A stretch of 64,000 nucleotides of DNA from Timema cristinae (Eukaryota > Arthropoda > Insecta > Phasmatodea > Timematidae), in the NCBI GenBank assembly GCA_039000515.1, contig JBCFYV010000996.1, positions 1-64,000 on the forward strand, read 5' to 3'. Numbering within the stretch: position 1 is the stretch's first letter; the number at the start of each line of letters is the position of its first letter. Below the pieces are notes generated by a model that made no database searches, was not told the DNA's origin, and was given only the letters and a program-made list of their open reading frames with translations. This document shows positions 1 to 11,420 of this stretch, piece by piece. A program made the position numbers and the translations under genes.

Positions 1-457
1 ACTAGATATAAAATATAATCAAAAAACACATTAAAAAGGTGAGTCGGGTCACACTAATAATAACATGTAAAATTATACACCATCAATTCTTAAAATTTAT
101 TTCTCAATATGTTTATCACAAATAATATCTCATATTGAATTCTACAATCATACTCTAAGTAATAACTATATAAAAAATATTTTTTTTTAAAGCCGAGAGT
201 GTCGTTTCATGAAAACATGTTAATCTCTGTAATATTGTCTTATAACAAAGAATGGTGTGAGATATTTCAACATCACTTTATAAACAAAATATTATAGCCA
301 CGTGCTTGGTCTCTTTTTAAAAGTATATATTTTAAATGCATTTTTAATTATGTGAGAAAATGCTCATATGATGAAGCGCGCCCTAAAGTAGAGACCATAT
401 CTAGTGTTTTGTGTCTGTAGATAAAGGATGACGTATATTTACTTTCTCTTTTGACAG

Positions 458-559
458 AATCTTCGAGCTACTCGGGAATCCCTCTGGCGACCTACAAACC
501 AATGAGTGCAGTGGTGGAACTTGGTGATGAAGCCAGGCTCTTTTGCGAGGCGTTTGTTG
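458..559 (+). CDS. Host exon encoding the start of an Ig-like domain
   Basis: This is an internal exon of a host gene. It lies between an acceptor (ctcttttgacag, AG at 456-457) and a donor (GTAAGT from 560). The frame is open for 33 codons after two leading bases and includes VVELGDEARLFCEAFV, which looks like the first strands of an immunoglobulin domain with its first cysteine. The exon ends one base into a codon, and the exon at 19,828 begins with the two bases that complete a glycine codon, so the two join in phase. The joined text reads on through a second-half Ig pattern (NEVSWKRCG). The family resembles Ig-domain receptors such as the IL-1-receptor-accessory-like group, but that name is a guess. 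Upstream exons lie outside the window. Confidence 0.75.
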
Positions 560-1742
560 GTAAGTTGGTTGTACGAAACGTCACACAGCACACACATCCT
601 GTATCATTTAGAATTTAGATGGTAACTTTTTTTTTTGACAGATAACAAAAGCTACTAAAACAGTTTCATATATCTATACGAAAATTTATGTGATCTATAA
701 CTGTTAACTTGTATGTTACGCTGTTTTTTGAAAACATGTATTAATTTTTTTTTTTTTTAAACATTGCTGCTATCAAGAGCGTGCATCATAGCAGGCCCAT
801 TTCGGCTTGCGCGAGATATAGAAGTTAAAGGGAAAAGAAAAGACCAAGATATATCAGAAATGTGTGCAGTGCATTCGTATTTGAAAGATTACTCGAAACT
901 TCCCGCGGTGACGATGGAGGACAAAGCGACAAAGTTTATTATTAATAACTACAGTATGTCCCTATTAAGACAGAATAAATATTTATGCACAATGCTTAGC
1001 TGTGAAGCCATTATAAAATGGTCAAAAACGGCCTTTTCAACGCAGTTTTTTTAAATACAAATATAATTTGTATTTATTTCAAAAATGTCCAATATTGGGA
1101 ACATCTATTATCTCTTTATCTTCATTAATGTTTAATCAGAACTGATCCACGTGCAATAGTGTTAATGTAAATTTACGATTTCGAGCCGACTTTATTACAG
1201 AGTTGATGGGTATGTGATGCACGCTATTATTTACGCAAGACAAAAAAAAATTGAACCGTTAAAATATCTCGACTGGTTGTTTAAATAATTGATTAGTTAA
1301 TTTAAAATGTATATCAAAATACACACATTATGATTTTGCAAATAAATTAGGGTCTCTAAATGTATTAATCCATCCAAAGCATCAGTGTAATTTAATTTTG
1401 ATATACTTAGAATGTTAGATTAAGTTTTTTCCCGCCGCCTTAAACCCATTGAGTTGGCTTTGGAAAAAAGGGACATGTTCAACTGTAGACTTTGCGTCTC
1501 GCGATATCCTGTGAGATAGGTGAGTCCAACTAAAGACAACATAAAACGTTCTTGACTCGTAAAATGTAAAATATTATCAACGTTGACCGGCAAAAAATAT
1601 CTTTGTATGTTCTTAAATTTCTTTTCCAATAAATCCTTTTATAGAAAAACCAGATTACCATCAGTTAAAGTAGTCAAACTAAGCATGTTTCGAACTAGTT
1701 TTGATTTCTTTAAACAAATATTTTGCCAGCCACAAGTGAACA

Positions 1743-1965
1743 ACATTTTGGGTAAATCTGGTCTAGCTTACTGGTGACAGGGAAGTAGGTGGTTTGAATC
1801 TCGGCCTGATAAACTGGGGATGGTTTTTTCTAAATGTTTTCCAACCATCCCTCCTCAAATTCGGGTACACTTTCTCTAAATTCTACCATCCCTTCCCTTT
1901 TGGCTTAGTTGAAATGCGTAGGCATACATCCCGGATGGGCAGTTATTATAGTTATTACTATTATT
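1743..1965 (+). repeat. tRNA-derived SINE-like copy, degraded
   Basis: A tRNA-like internal promoter (ggtctagcttactggtgac, then a B-box-like gtggtttgaatctc) leads into a body with gggtacactttctctaaattctacc. This body recurs in the family-2 SINEs at 4585, 18,957 and 20,588. The 3' end runs into an (ATT)-rich stretch and abuts another copy in the opposite direction. Divergence is considerable. Confidence 0.45.
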
Positions 1966-1972
1966 ATTACCA

Positions 1973-3236
1973 TCATCGCGTCTTACTACCTCTTCAGGAT
2001 ATAATCCCTACATACGCAAATGTATTATTACGTTAATTAGTTAGGGATGAGTTAAGTTGAATTTAGAGGAAGTGTATCCGCATTGGTGTGGAGGGAGAAT
2101 AGAAAACCATTTAAGGAGAACTTCCCTCGGTACATCCTACCGGGATTTGAACCTTAATTTCCATGTCATTGACAGTCTAGACCAGTGGTTCTTAATCTTT
2201 TATGGGTCACGAACCCCTATGAGAATCTGACAAAGGCCATTGACCCCCGTCCCATAAAAATTGACGTAAATACACATTCAGAAAATTTTCCTTGCTATCT
2301 ATTTCTTTAGTACAATGATGTCTCCCCTGTAAACTCAATATCGACCTTTTTAATAGTCAAAATTTAAAAATGGGAACTTTAATAGCAATGCAACGACCTT
2401 AAGATGTGCACCCGCTTGTAAAATTTAAATTTTTTAAACCGGAAGTAGATATTTTTATCTTTGATATAAAATTTCAAAAGTTTAGCTGGAAGTCAAAATA
2501 TTTTATACGAAAGTGTCGAACCTTTTGGACCCCGTATTTACCTTTTTTATTGGTCAAAATCTACAAATGAGGACTTGAATAGCAATCCGATGACTTGAAG
2601 ATGTGCAACCGCTAATAAAATTGAATGAAAAAAAGTTTTTTTTATTTTTTTAACAAAAAATAGAAGTTTAAAAAAATTACAAATTTTTATTGGTTTTATA
2701 TAATTATAGCGCAATTTTCAAGTTTACTTTGCTTCATTGTAAATTTATTACATTCACATGAGCATATAATATAAAAACAATCTTTACAATGAATTATGTC
2801 TCTCACTTTTCCTTTTCATGCAAAAATTAATGGAAATTTCATTTAGAAAAGTTAAATAAATTCAAAGTGTGTAACTTCAAAGTTTGCTTAAGTAACTGTT
2901 CATAAGTAAAGAGGGTGCTGGTTTTTTTCTTGGATAAGAAGTTGAAATTGTGGAGTAGTTTTCACCTGTACAACGCGCATGTCATCTTTGACATTAAAAC
3001 TATTTTTATTTTTTTAAGTTTGATGCCACCAAGTGATGAATACTCTACTTTTTGAAGAAACAGGAAACTTTGTGATTGATCCAAGCTTTGATCTAAAATT
3101 TGTAATTTTTTGTCTTCGGTTCACGGACCCCCTGAAGCTTACCCACGGATCCTTTAGGGGCGCGTGGACCCCACTTTAAGAACCCTTGGTCTAGTCTATT
3201 TGGTAAGTGACTCTTTAGACCATGCGGCCACCGAGA
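1973..3236 (-). repeat. Family-2 SINE, minus strand, split by a hAT-like insertion
   Basis: Read on the minus strand, the head at 3236-3189 begins cggtggccgcatggtctaa, a Leu-type tRNA A-box region. After the interruption at 2183-3188 the copy resumes with a B box (ggttcaaatcccgg) at about 2150 and continues to the family tail (gaagaggtagtaagacgcga) at about 1973. It is therefore one SINE carrying a younger transposon, which also gives the relative age of the two. Confidence 0.65.
2183..3188. mobile_element. Non-autonomous hAT-like transposon, about 1.0 kb
   Basis: The termini are imperfect inverted repeats: left CAGTGGTTCTTAATCTT, right (read inward) CAAGGGTTCTTAAAGTGGGG. The flanks are GTCTAGAC (2175-2182) and GTCTAGTC (3189-3196), an 8-bp target duplication with one mismatch, as expected for hAT elements. 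The interior is AT-rich and non-coding. An internal segment is duplicated: about 2347-2430 matches about 2545-2630 (gcaatgcaacgaccttaag versus gcaatccgatgacttgaag). No transposase frame is present. Confidence 0.75.
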
Positions 3237-3270
3237 TATGTTGACGAGAAGTTAAAATACAATCAACAAT

Positions 3271-3791
3271 TTTTCTGAAAATTGAAAAATGACAGTTGGA
3301 CACGGGAATCGAACCCAGGACCTTTGAATTAGTACTCCAATGCTCTTACCACTGAGCTATCCAGGGTTCTTCCCATGCCCAGGGTCATTCTCACTCATAT
3401 TAAGGCAGAGTCTATGTCGGATGTGTGGAAATCGTCCGCTACAAATGTGTGATTTCATTAAGATCACGAGCTATCAGACAACGCAGCCATCTTAGACTCG
3501 GTAGTTGGCTTATTGCTGCCATTTGTACAGTTGTTATAATTGTACGGGATCGCATATTAATGAATCAAATAGCCAAAGCTATTATCTAGCTCGTTATCTT
3601 AATAAATCACACATTTGTAGCCGCCAATTTCTACACATCCATCATAGACTCTGCCTTAAAATATGAGTGAAGAATGACCCTGATAGTGGGATGAATCCTG
3701 GATAGCTCAGTGGTAAGAGCATTCGCGTACTAAGCCAAAGGTCCCGGGTTTGATTCCCGTGTCAAGATGTCATTTTTCAATTTTCAGAAAA
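3271..3791. mobile_element. Foldback element whose arms carry tRNA-like sequences
   Basis: Two arms of about 200 bp (3271-3480 and 3585-3791) are inverted copies at roughly 85% by eye, starting ttttctgaaaattgaaaaatgac at each end. Each arm contains a tRNA-like unit: + strand 3697-3766 with A-box tagctcagtggtaagagc and B-box gggtttgattccc, and its counterpart on the minus strand at about 3297-3366. The loop is about 100 bp. The arms differ by many substitutions, so this is not a fresh duplication. A partial extra copy of the inner sequence (atagctttggctatttgatt) follows at about 3835. It could be a foldback transposon or two SINE-like units inserted head to head. Confidence 0.65.
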
Positions 3792-4584
3792 TGATATCTA
3801 GATGGAGTAATCCTCACTAAAGGCATAGATAATAAATAGCTTTGGCTATTTGATTCAACAATCAAAAAAGTTGGCTGCATGAATATTGTTCCACAAGATT
3901 AAAATAGGAATAAGTTAAATATTGTCTTATAAATGCATATATGAATATATATGTTGGAAACCGTTATGTGTGTGTTTTTTCCTTTTATTAAATTACTAAG
4001 ATATTAGTAAATCTGAAAAATCACAGAATTTTTTCCATTCTCATTGATGATCGATCTTATTTTGAGGGGGAGTAATGTAATCTAATATTTAAGCAGACAT
4101 TTAATCGTGTCATGAATAGCTGTGTGAAGTTGGTGAAACGGCCGTTAAAAAAGTAAAAAGTGATGAAAACTGGTTTTTGTGGAAACTCAGAGCCACTTTG
4201 TATCACGATAGACTGGGAAGGTTCATCTCATGCGTTGGAGGCTCCAGTGGTGCTTTCACGCGACAAAAGGTTGAAACCTCCACTTTATTCTTTGTAAGAG
4301 TGAATATAATGTCTCGTCATGCAGGATAATGAGACGCCTCCCTGGTTATAATCTCTTGCCAGCTGTAGTCTTATGTTGGCGTGTAACCTATTTCCACTGA
4401 GTTGATAGTCGAAGTAAACAATGTAAGTAGGTAGGGAATACCCAGTGGCCTTGTCACACAATACTTTAAAATAGTCTCTTCTTTTAATCATATTTAATAA
4501 CAGTTTTATTTAAAAAAGTATTACCTTATTAAAAAGCTCAAATAGCATACTATACTTTTAAATTAGAAATATCTTATTTTACCC

Positions 4585-4815
4585 ATTTCGGTGGCTGCAT
4601 GTTCTAAGACGTCGCTTTTGCAGTAGACTAGACTGCTGAAGACGGGGAGATCGAGGTTCGAATATTGGTTGGGTATACTAAAGGTTTTTTTTCAACTTAG
4701 TCGTCCACTCTTAATACACATTAATGCAGGTACACATCCTGTAACTATAATCTTCCCTGCTCCTAAAATCACTAGCGTAATTAGTACTTAAGCCGAAAGG
4801 GTAGTAAGACGCTGG
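4585..4815 (+). repeat. Family-2 SINE (Leu-type tRNA head)
   Basis: The head ttcggtggctgcatgttctaa and B box gaggttcgaatattgg form a tRNA-derived promoter. The body and 3' tail (aagccgaaagggtagtaagacgc) match the end of family-1 SINEs. The copy is diverged but spans the full length. Confidence 0.6.
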
Positions 4816-5505
4816 GATTTAAAAAAATCTTATTTTCATTTAAGGAAATTGGTTAGATGAAGGTTAGAAGGGAATGCGAGCTTTCACAACAAAATAATAA
4901 TTTGTTGTTGTTGCTATTTTGCCTATTACTTCAGTAAATACATTTAACTTAGTTTTCTCTACATAGTACATACTATCAACAATTCTTGAATACCTGCCAT
5001 GGGCATCCTGCATTTTGCTGAACTTTTTATCTTCGTTAAAGAAAGTGTCCCAGCAAATTCCACAATATGCATGAAAAAAATTCAAACACTGTCGATATTA
5101 CTATATGGGGGAAAAATCTAAATTAATCTAATAGCATTATTTTATTTATGCTAAACTTAAAAAAAAATTGTAAAATATTGTCCCCCGTTCCATCAAGGGC
5201 ATAGAAAGCAGGGGGTAAGGGGTCCGGACCCTCCCTGGAATTTGGTGGGCCCCTTTAAAGGGGGCTTATATGTACTTGTATTTGAAGCTTTTAATAATTA
5301 AATATAAAGTAAAATATTCTAGACACCCCCCCTCCCCCCTTAGAAAAATTTACTTCCTATGCTATTGCCTTACAGTCTAAAGATTAGAACAGCCTGAATA
5401 AAATATTTGTGTAGAAAAGGAGCTACTAGCAGTTTTACGCACGTTTTTATTTGATTGCGTAATTTAATAATATGGGGCTTATCTTAGTTAATTATATTTG
5501 TGAAT

Positions 5506-5769
5506 GTGACCTGGTGGTCTAGGGGTAAGGTGTCAGACTTCTGTGCTGGCGGCCGGGGTTCAATCCTCGGTCCTGGCACAGATTTATCTGATTACCAAAC
5601 CCTTCCTTCACCTCTGACAAGACATCTTGTGAATGTGGGGAATGCCAGGCCTCCACCGTGGTTCGGATTCCACGTTAAACTGTAGGTCCTTCATTTCATC
5701 TCACAATCACCCTACCATTACACATTAGCGTAAGTGCGTATAACCCGAATGGGTAGTAAGACGCGGTGC

Positions 5770-5819
<50 letters not shown>
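5506..5819 (+). repeat. Family-1 SINE, full length, with (AAT)n tail
   Basis: This is a clean reference copy. The A box is in gtgacctggtggtctagggg, the B box is ggggttcaatcctcgg, then comes a tRNA-unrelated body (cctctgacaagacatcttg, ccaccgtggttcggattcc). The conserved 3' end is cccgaatgggtagtaagacg, followed by about 15 AAT units. The head resembles tRNA-Glu by eye. A roughly 60-codon open frame runs through this and other copies, but it is only the SINE being read through. Confidence 0.85.
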
Positions 5820-6324
5820 TATTTTTGAATGGTGCTGGGTCTTACAAACTGCATCTATGTAGGAACTATTAGCGTGCGTCCATTTAGGCCTGTATGTTTT
5901 GTGACTTTTTTTTTTCGTTTGCCGCGTATTTATATCCGATACAGTCTATCCGATATTTTAATTATTTACGGTATGTGTAGATGAGGAAAATATACTCCCG
6001 TTTTGTGGAGCAACAATGGGATATAATTTTGGAAAAATAAAGCCTTAATCTACCCGGCCGGAATTCAAGCTTCTCCTTCCCATGGTTGGCAAACCAGACT
6101 ATACGAGTTTGACGTTTAGACCGCATACCCACCGATGCGGGTTAAGATAAATTAAATAAAATAAAAAGTCAGATTTCTATTCTATACCTTTAAGAGTGAA
6201 TTTTTGCCAACATTATTTTATCAAGATCGAATTGAAATGCCATTTTTCATGAAAATCTAATCAATCACTTGGTGCTTTTACAAACGCATTCCATCCATTT
6301 GTGTCAACCTTAGGACCTTGCCAC

Positions 6325-6428
6325 TAGGGTTCGGCCAGACTGCCAAGCGTGCGAGCGAGCGCGCAAGCGACTGGGTGGCCAAACTGGCGAGCGCGCGAGC
6401 GAGCGAGCGCGTAATTAGCGGACCCTAG
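6325..6428. mobile_element. Small GC-rich MITE with GAGC repeats
   Basis: A roughly 100-bp unit has short inverted ends (tagggttcgg at left, tagggtccgc read inward from the right). Its interior is made of repeated gcgagcgagcg tetramers. It is related to the element ending at 7795, which ends with the inverse of tagggtacggccagactg. Confidence 0.55.
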
Positions 6429-6433
6429 TTAGA

Positions 6434-6706
6434 TTATTATTAGCACCGCGTCTTACTACCCGTTCGGGTTATACGCACTTACGCTAATGTGTAATGGTAG
6501 GGTTATTGTGAGATGAAATGAAGGACCTACAGTTTAACGTGGAATCCGAACCACGGTGGTGGCCTGGCATTCCCTACATTCACAAGATGTCTTGTCAGAG
6601 GTGAAGGAAGGGTTTGGAAATAAGATAAATCTGTGCCGGGACCGAGGATTGAACCCCGGCTGCCAGCACAGAAGTCTGACACCTTACCCCTAGACCACCA
6701 GGTCAC
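6434..6706 (-). repeat. Family-1 SINE, minus strand
   Basis: It is the reverse complement of the copy at 5506: tail ccgcgtcttactacccgttc at the left, body, then B and A boxes ending ccaccaggtcac at 6706. It is nearly full length with a short (ATT) tail. Confidence 0.85.
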
Positions 6707-6892
6707 CGTCCCCCCTCCCCCCTAGTTAGAGAAGATGTCTCTGTCAAACACACTTAGTACATCTCTGATCCTCGAAAATTCTTACAGAAAATATTGTGTA
6801 TTTATAAAAAAGAAAAAAATAGAAGTGCATCCAATTAATAAATTGAGAAATGCGTATGGTACTGTACTGAAGTGTTTTAAAATCAGATTTGC

Positions 6893-6990
6893 CGCACCAG
6901 TGGCAGAATGGTGCGTTGCACTCGATAACTTTTGACTAGGAGGCAAAGGTTCGAATCTTGGCCCAGTGAACTGAAGGTGATTTTTAAAAC
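6893..6990 (+). repeat. tRNA-like SINE head, third type
   Basis: An A-box-like tggcagaatggtgc and a B-box-like ggttcgaatcttgg, about 45 bp apart, resemble a tRNA-derived head different from families 1 and 2. The body is not recognisable. Confidence 0.4.
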
Positions 6991-7144
6991 TTATTTATTG
7001 TTGTGGTTTTTTCATACTCTCTCCAAACTAATGGTGATTCTTATTTGTAAAGGCCTACTTTGATTATAATATTGAAGTATTTTAACATATCGGGTTTACA
7101 TATATACATTATATTATTTATGGTCTTACCAATTAAATTAGGCC

Positions 7145-7151
7145 ATTATTA

Positions 7152-7197
<46 letters not shown>

Positions 7198-7472
7198 ACC
7201 GCATCTTACTTCCCGTTCGGGTTATATGCACTTACGCTAATGTGTAATGGTAGGGTGATTGTGAGATGAAATGAAGGACCTACAGTATAACGTGGAATCC
7301 GAACCACGGTGGAGGCCTGGCTTTCCCCACATTCACAAGATGTGATTAATACACGTCTTGTCAGAGGTGAAGGAAGGGTTTGTAAATCAGATAAATCTGT
7401 GCCGGGACCGAGGATTGAACCCCGGCCGCCGGCACAGAAGTCTGACACCTTACCCCTAGACCGCCAGGTCAC
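7145..7472 (-). repeat. Family-1 SINE, minus strand, with (ATT)n tail
   Basis: An (ATT)n stretch at 7145-7193 is followed by accgcatcttacttcccgtt, the body and the tRNA-type head ending ccgccaggtcac at 7472. A 14-bp insertion (gattaatacacgtc) in the body is a subfamily mark also seen, in altered form, in the copy at 12,729. Confidence 0.85.
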
Positions 7473-7608
7473 CGGGCCATTAATAGCAAGTGTGTTAAAC
7501 CTATCACTGATAGAAAAAAGTCAAATATCATGTCAAAATGAGAAGTTTCCCCAGCACTCAATGAACCAACATACAATAATATTGCCTAGCGCCTGTAAAC
7601 TAGACTGT

Positions 7609-7795
7609 ACCGGGTCGAGCGCGCGCGCTTGAAAAATAGAACCAGTTCTATCTTTCAAGCGCGCGCGCTCAGTCGCTCGCGCGCTCGCTCGCTCGCTCGC
7701 TCCAGTGTGGCCCACCCCATTACAACCAATGTGTTCTATTTTATATTTTAGTCGCTCGCTCGCTCGCTCGCGCGCTCAGTCTGGCCGTACCCTAA
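7609..7795. mobile_element. GC-rich MITE-like element with a long perfect palindrome
   Basis: It contains a palindrome at about 7616-7668, with arms gagcgcgcgcgcttgaaa and tttcaagcgcgcgcgctc around tagaaccagttcta. Arrays of cgctcgctcg follow, and the element ends agtctggccgtaccctaa, the inverse of the end at 6325. It could extrude as a cruciform or form Z-DNA. No coding content. Confidence 0.55.
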
Positions 7796-8692
7796 GCTCT
7801 CTCTGCCATCTGTAGTACTAGTTTTTATTAGCCTACATCTTTTCAATACTGAAAAAGCTCATTGCTGCTGTTATAATAGTTTCCAGGAATTTATCCAGCT
7901 TTGTTTGTCCATTAAAATTTTTTTTCTCTTGTAAACCCAGCACCTCTCGCCAGATGAAGGAGTGGGGAGGGTGGTCTTACTACTTACTACCTCCTTAGAT
8001 AGTGTTGGGTGGGCTCTAACGAACTGATTGCTCTGGTAACAAACACTTCATCTACATAGATTAGTAGAACTTCAAATCGTGATTCTTTTATTTGAGCAGC
8101 CATTGATGGAATTCTTTAGCGTCAGGGACTGTCTGCATTTATAGTATAATCAGATTTACACTTGGGCTGTCTTCACGTACGTGATGACTAAACTTAATTA
8201 TCCAATGGCATTTGAGCCAATTTATCTTATAAGATGGTTGGCCTTCGTTTCAAACATGGGTTAACAACAGTCTACCACTGTCCTGTTCCGATTGAACCAT
8301 ACGCGGGACACATTGTCCCGGAAATTAAGACTTTTCTTGATGCGTCCCTCTACACTTATGTACACTGCACTAATGGTCATATAATTGTATATAGATTGAC
8401 TATACTATATATTATAAAGAGGAAAGACTTGATTTTTTTTTTGTAAAGGATAAACTCAAAAACTACTGGACCGATTTTAAAATTCTTTCACCAATATAAA
8501 GCTACATTATCAGCGAGTAACATAGGCTATATTTTATTTGGACAATTTAATTTATTCCTCATAAAAATGTTGATAGTATATTATAGAGTCGTTGGAAAAA
8601 AATGTCGTTGAAGGGAAAGTGGAGTTGGTGAAGGGGAGGGGGAGGGGGGGGGGGCGGAGAAAAAAGAGAAATAGATATAGTGACGAGGAACG

Positions 8693-8696
<4 letters not shown>

Positions 8697-8750
<54 letters not shown>
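8697..8750. repeat. (TA)n microsatellite
   Basis: About 27 TA dinucleotides, preceded by a purine-rich stretch with G-runs at 8627-8660. Open frames reading YIYIYI on either strand are artefacts of this repeat. Confidence 0.9.
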
Positions 8751-8754
<4 letters not shown>

Positions 8755-9335
8755 TAAAATTTGGGGAAACTAGGGGAGTAAACGAAAGTGGAGGAAGCTG
8801 AAAAATTAATTTGATTTTAACAATTTGTTTGATTGGTGTATGCACAATTCCTTTCGCGCCTAGAGCAAACAAAATTATAGAGGAATGAGATGAAAATAGG
8901 AGGGAGGATAAAAAGAGGGAGGGGGGTATACAGTGATGGTAGGACTGTATTTAAAAAAAAGTAAAAAATAGTTTTGTTTTTAAATTGACATGATGGATGA
9001 TTTGAAGCTTTGTTTTACAGGATTCTTTACAATATTTTTTTACGGGGAAGGGGGCTAGTTAGATATACAGGACATATATTCAAACACTTATTATTTTTTA
9101 TTAAATTAATTTGATTCAAAACACACGAAATATGCATATGTTTATTTATTAATACATTTTGAGTATAACTTTCAGATTAAGAGGACAAACAAAGACAAAA
9201 TGAAATTGGCCCTTTATTCGACAACACTAAAAATTAAATATATATATTATATCTACTATCATATACCTATATACATAATATAATGCATAAGGTAACCTAG
9301 TAGAATACTTTTTTGAGTTTTTTTTATCTTAATTA

Positions 9336-10804
9336 TAGGGATGGACATCGAACATCGATGTTTTCAAAAATCTATGTTTTTAACATCGACGTTTATTGGG
9401 CAATGATTTACAACCATCGAACTTGACGGTTCGATGTTCGTGCCATCGATGTTTGATGATCAATGACGTGTGTGCCTTGGATGTCGCTAAAGAACATTGA
9501 CTGTTGAAAATTATCGATCAACAAATATCTTACTAATATTATAAATGCGAAAGTTTGTGTGTTTGGATGTTTGTTGCTCAATCACGCCAAAACAGCTGAA
9601 CGGATTCGAATGAAACTTTGTACGTTGGTAGAACATGTCCTGGAATAACATGTAGGACTATTCCCAACCTTTGATTTTAAATAATAATAAATATATGATT
9701 ATAATGTGATTGAAATGATGTTATTTAAGAATTTGTGATTTAATATTTTGTAATTAAAGTAAATAGTAATTAGTGTGACGTAGTTTCATACTAATAAAAA
9801 ATAAATATGTGATTTTTTTAGCTATATATTTCGAAAAAAATATTATTTCATTTATTTATTTATCATACTAATTATGACGGTAAAAATAAAAAATAAACAA
9901 TTTATAATTGATAATTTAAATAATATATATTTCTTTTATTACAAAATATTTAAAAGTGAAAATTAAAATACGGCAAAATTATTTACAGCTAGAACTGAGA
10001 AAAACTCAAAGATATTTGAAAAAAATAAAGTTTGATTTATGACTAAAACAGTTTATTTAAAATAAAAGATTTTATCAATTATTGGGGGCGAAGCCGCGAC
10101 GGGTAAAAGCTAGTTATAAATATAATGTACAGTACATACATCGAAACTAGAGTTCTTATTGGCTAACCTGTTAGTAGGGATGTTTTCGGATGGAAAATAA
10201 ATCATCGATGCCCCTACCGAAATGATAACATCAATTAGAAAGATCATTTATTACTTGTAAAATATTGATTCTATATAACAAATAAAACATTGTATTTTGT
10301 TTTTTAAATCAACTAAACTGTCACTGAAGATCATATTTAAGCGGGGGTGAAAGGTGGGTGGTCAAAGCTGACACCCGTGGCATCGAAAAAAAAACACCAC
10401 ACACACACATATATATCGGTGGCATGAACATCAAACGTTAAATATTGTTTTGAAAACACCAATGTTCGATGTTGATTCCTGCCAGTATTTGCTAGTGGAT
10501 GAAGAAAGACAAACTGTCACAAAGACAATAAACTGTTTGTAAAGAAAGAAGGCTTCGAAATGAGGGATTTTACAAACAGTGGACGATGGCTTGTGGTTAT
10601 TATAATTTTCATTTTTTTCTAATTTGATAAGTATGTATTATTTTATCATCATAATTAATTTGTTTGAATTTAAATTTAAGTTTTTGATTTATTGATTATA
10701 AATGTGCTTCAGATATAGTTACTTGATTTATTGAAAAAAAAATAATCAAAAACACCTGTATTGATAAAAAAAAATCGACGTTTTTCCTTTGATGTCCATC
10801 CCTA
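9336..10804. mobile_element. Non-autonomous hAT-like transposon with a nested Helitron
   Basis: The ends are TAGGGATGGACATCGAAC at left and TAGGGATGGACATCAAAG read inward from the right. The flanks CTTAATTA (9328-9335) and CTTAATAG (10,805-10,812) make an imperfect 8-bp target duplication. The interior is rich in catcgatgtt motifs and has no transposase frame. A Helitron at 9528-10,113 interrupts it. Confidence 0.7.
9528..10113 (+). mobile_element. Non-autonomous Helitron
   Basis: The 5' end TCTTACTAATATTATAAATG and the 3' end with a hairpin (ggcgaagccgcg) followed by ggtaaaagCTAG are the classic Helitron pattern of 5'-TC and a CTRR-3' terminus after a short stem. The insertion lies between A (9527) and T (10,114), the usual AT target, without duplication. 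The interior is AT-rich and lacks a Rep/helicase gene. Confidence 0.75.
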
Positions 10805-11262
10805 CTTAATAGGCCAAATAACGGAGATAGCGCACGTTAACAGTTAACCTGTGCCACTCTATATTTAAGTTTATTCTAGCCCTACTACAGCTTCGTATTA
10901 AGTGTCCTGGAATTATATGAGAAATATTTGGCAGCCCTACTCAAGCATGATGCCTCATTGATCCTGACCATTTCTCAGGTATTCATGACACGTGGCTGAC
11001 GTCGCTTATATACGTGTTAAAAATCACTCTAAATAAAACCTTCCGCCATAAAAATTTTGTTTAAACATTAAGGTGTCATTGTATTGGTCACTGGCTACTT
11101 ATTCTGATTTAGTTAAAGGAAAGATAAAAACCAGACCACAGACCATTGCTATGCCATTCATTGAAAGGTATGAAAACCAAGTGTACAATGATTTAGTTTC
11201 GGCAGTGCTGGGAAACTATTAGGAACGCTTAAATTTAGCCAGCCGCATAGTAACTTTATTTT

Positions 11263-11420
11263 TTCCACCGCGTCTCACAACCCATAAGGGTAGCACGCGT
11301 GGCCCTACATGTTAAATATTACGTTAGTGTGGTAGAGACGAGTATGGTAGAATTTAGAGGAAACGTGCCCGTATTTGCTTGAAGGGAGGGTGGGAGATCT
11401 TTTAGGGAAAACAAAAACTT
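11263..11420 (-). repeat. Family-2 SINE fragment, minus strand
   Basis: It opens with ccgcgtctcacaacccataa, the inverse of the shared SINE tail, followed by the body element tagaatttagaggaaacgtg. A possible head with a B-box inverse (ggaatcgaacccgagac) lies at about 11,740-11,760, suggesting a longer disrupted copy. Confidence 0.5.

Noticed and set aside
3697..3766. Possible functional tRNA gene
   Set aside because: It lies within an inverted-repeat element, has a divergent inverted partner and an anticodon arm that does not pair well by eye. Treated as tRNA-like repeat sequence.
5500..5685. Open frame reading [19 protein letters not shown], repeated at 15,638 and on the minus strand at 7206
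   Set aside because: The conservation comes from the family-1 SINE sequence, not from a protein.
8552..8872. Frames with long YIYIYI stretches (also 16,108-16,347)
   Set aside because: Translations of (TA)n microsatellites.
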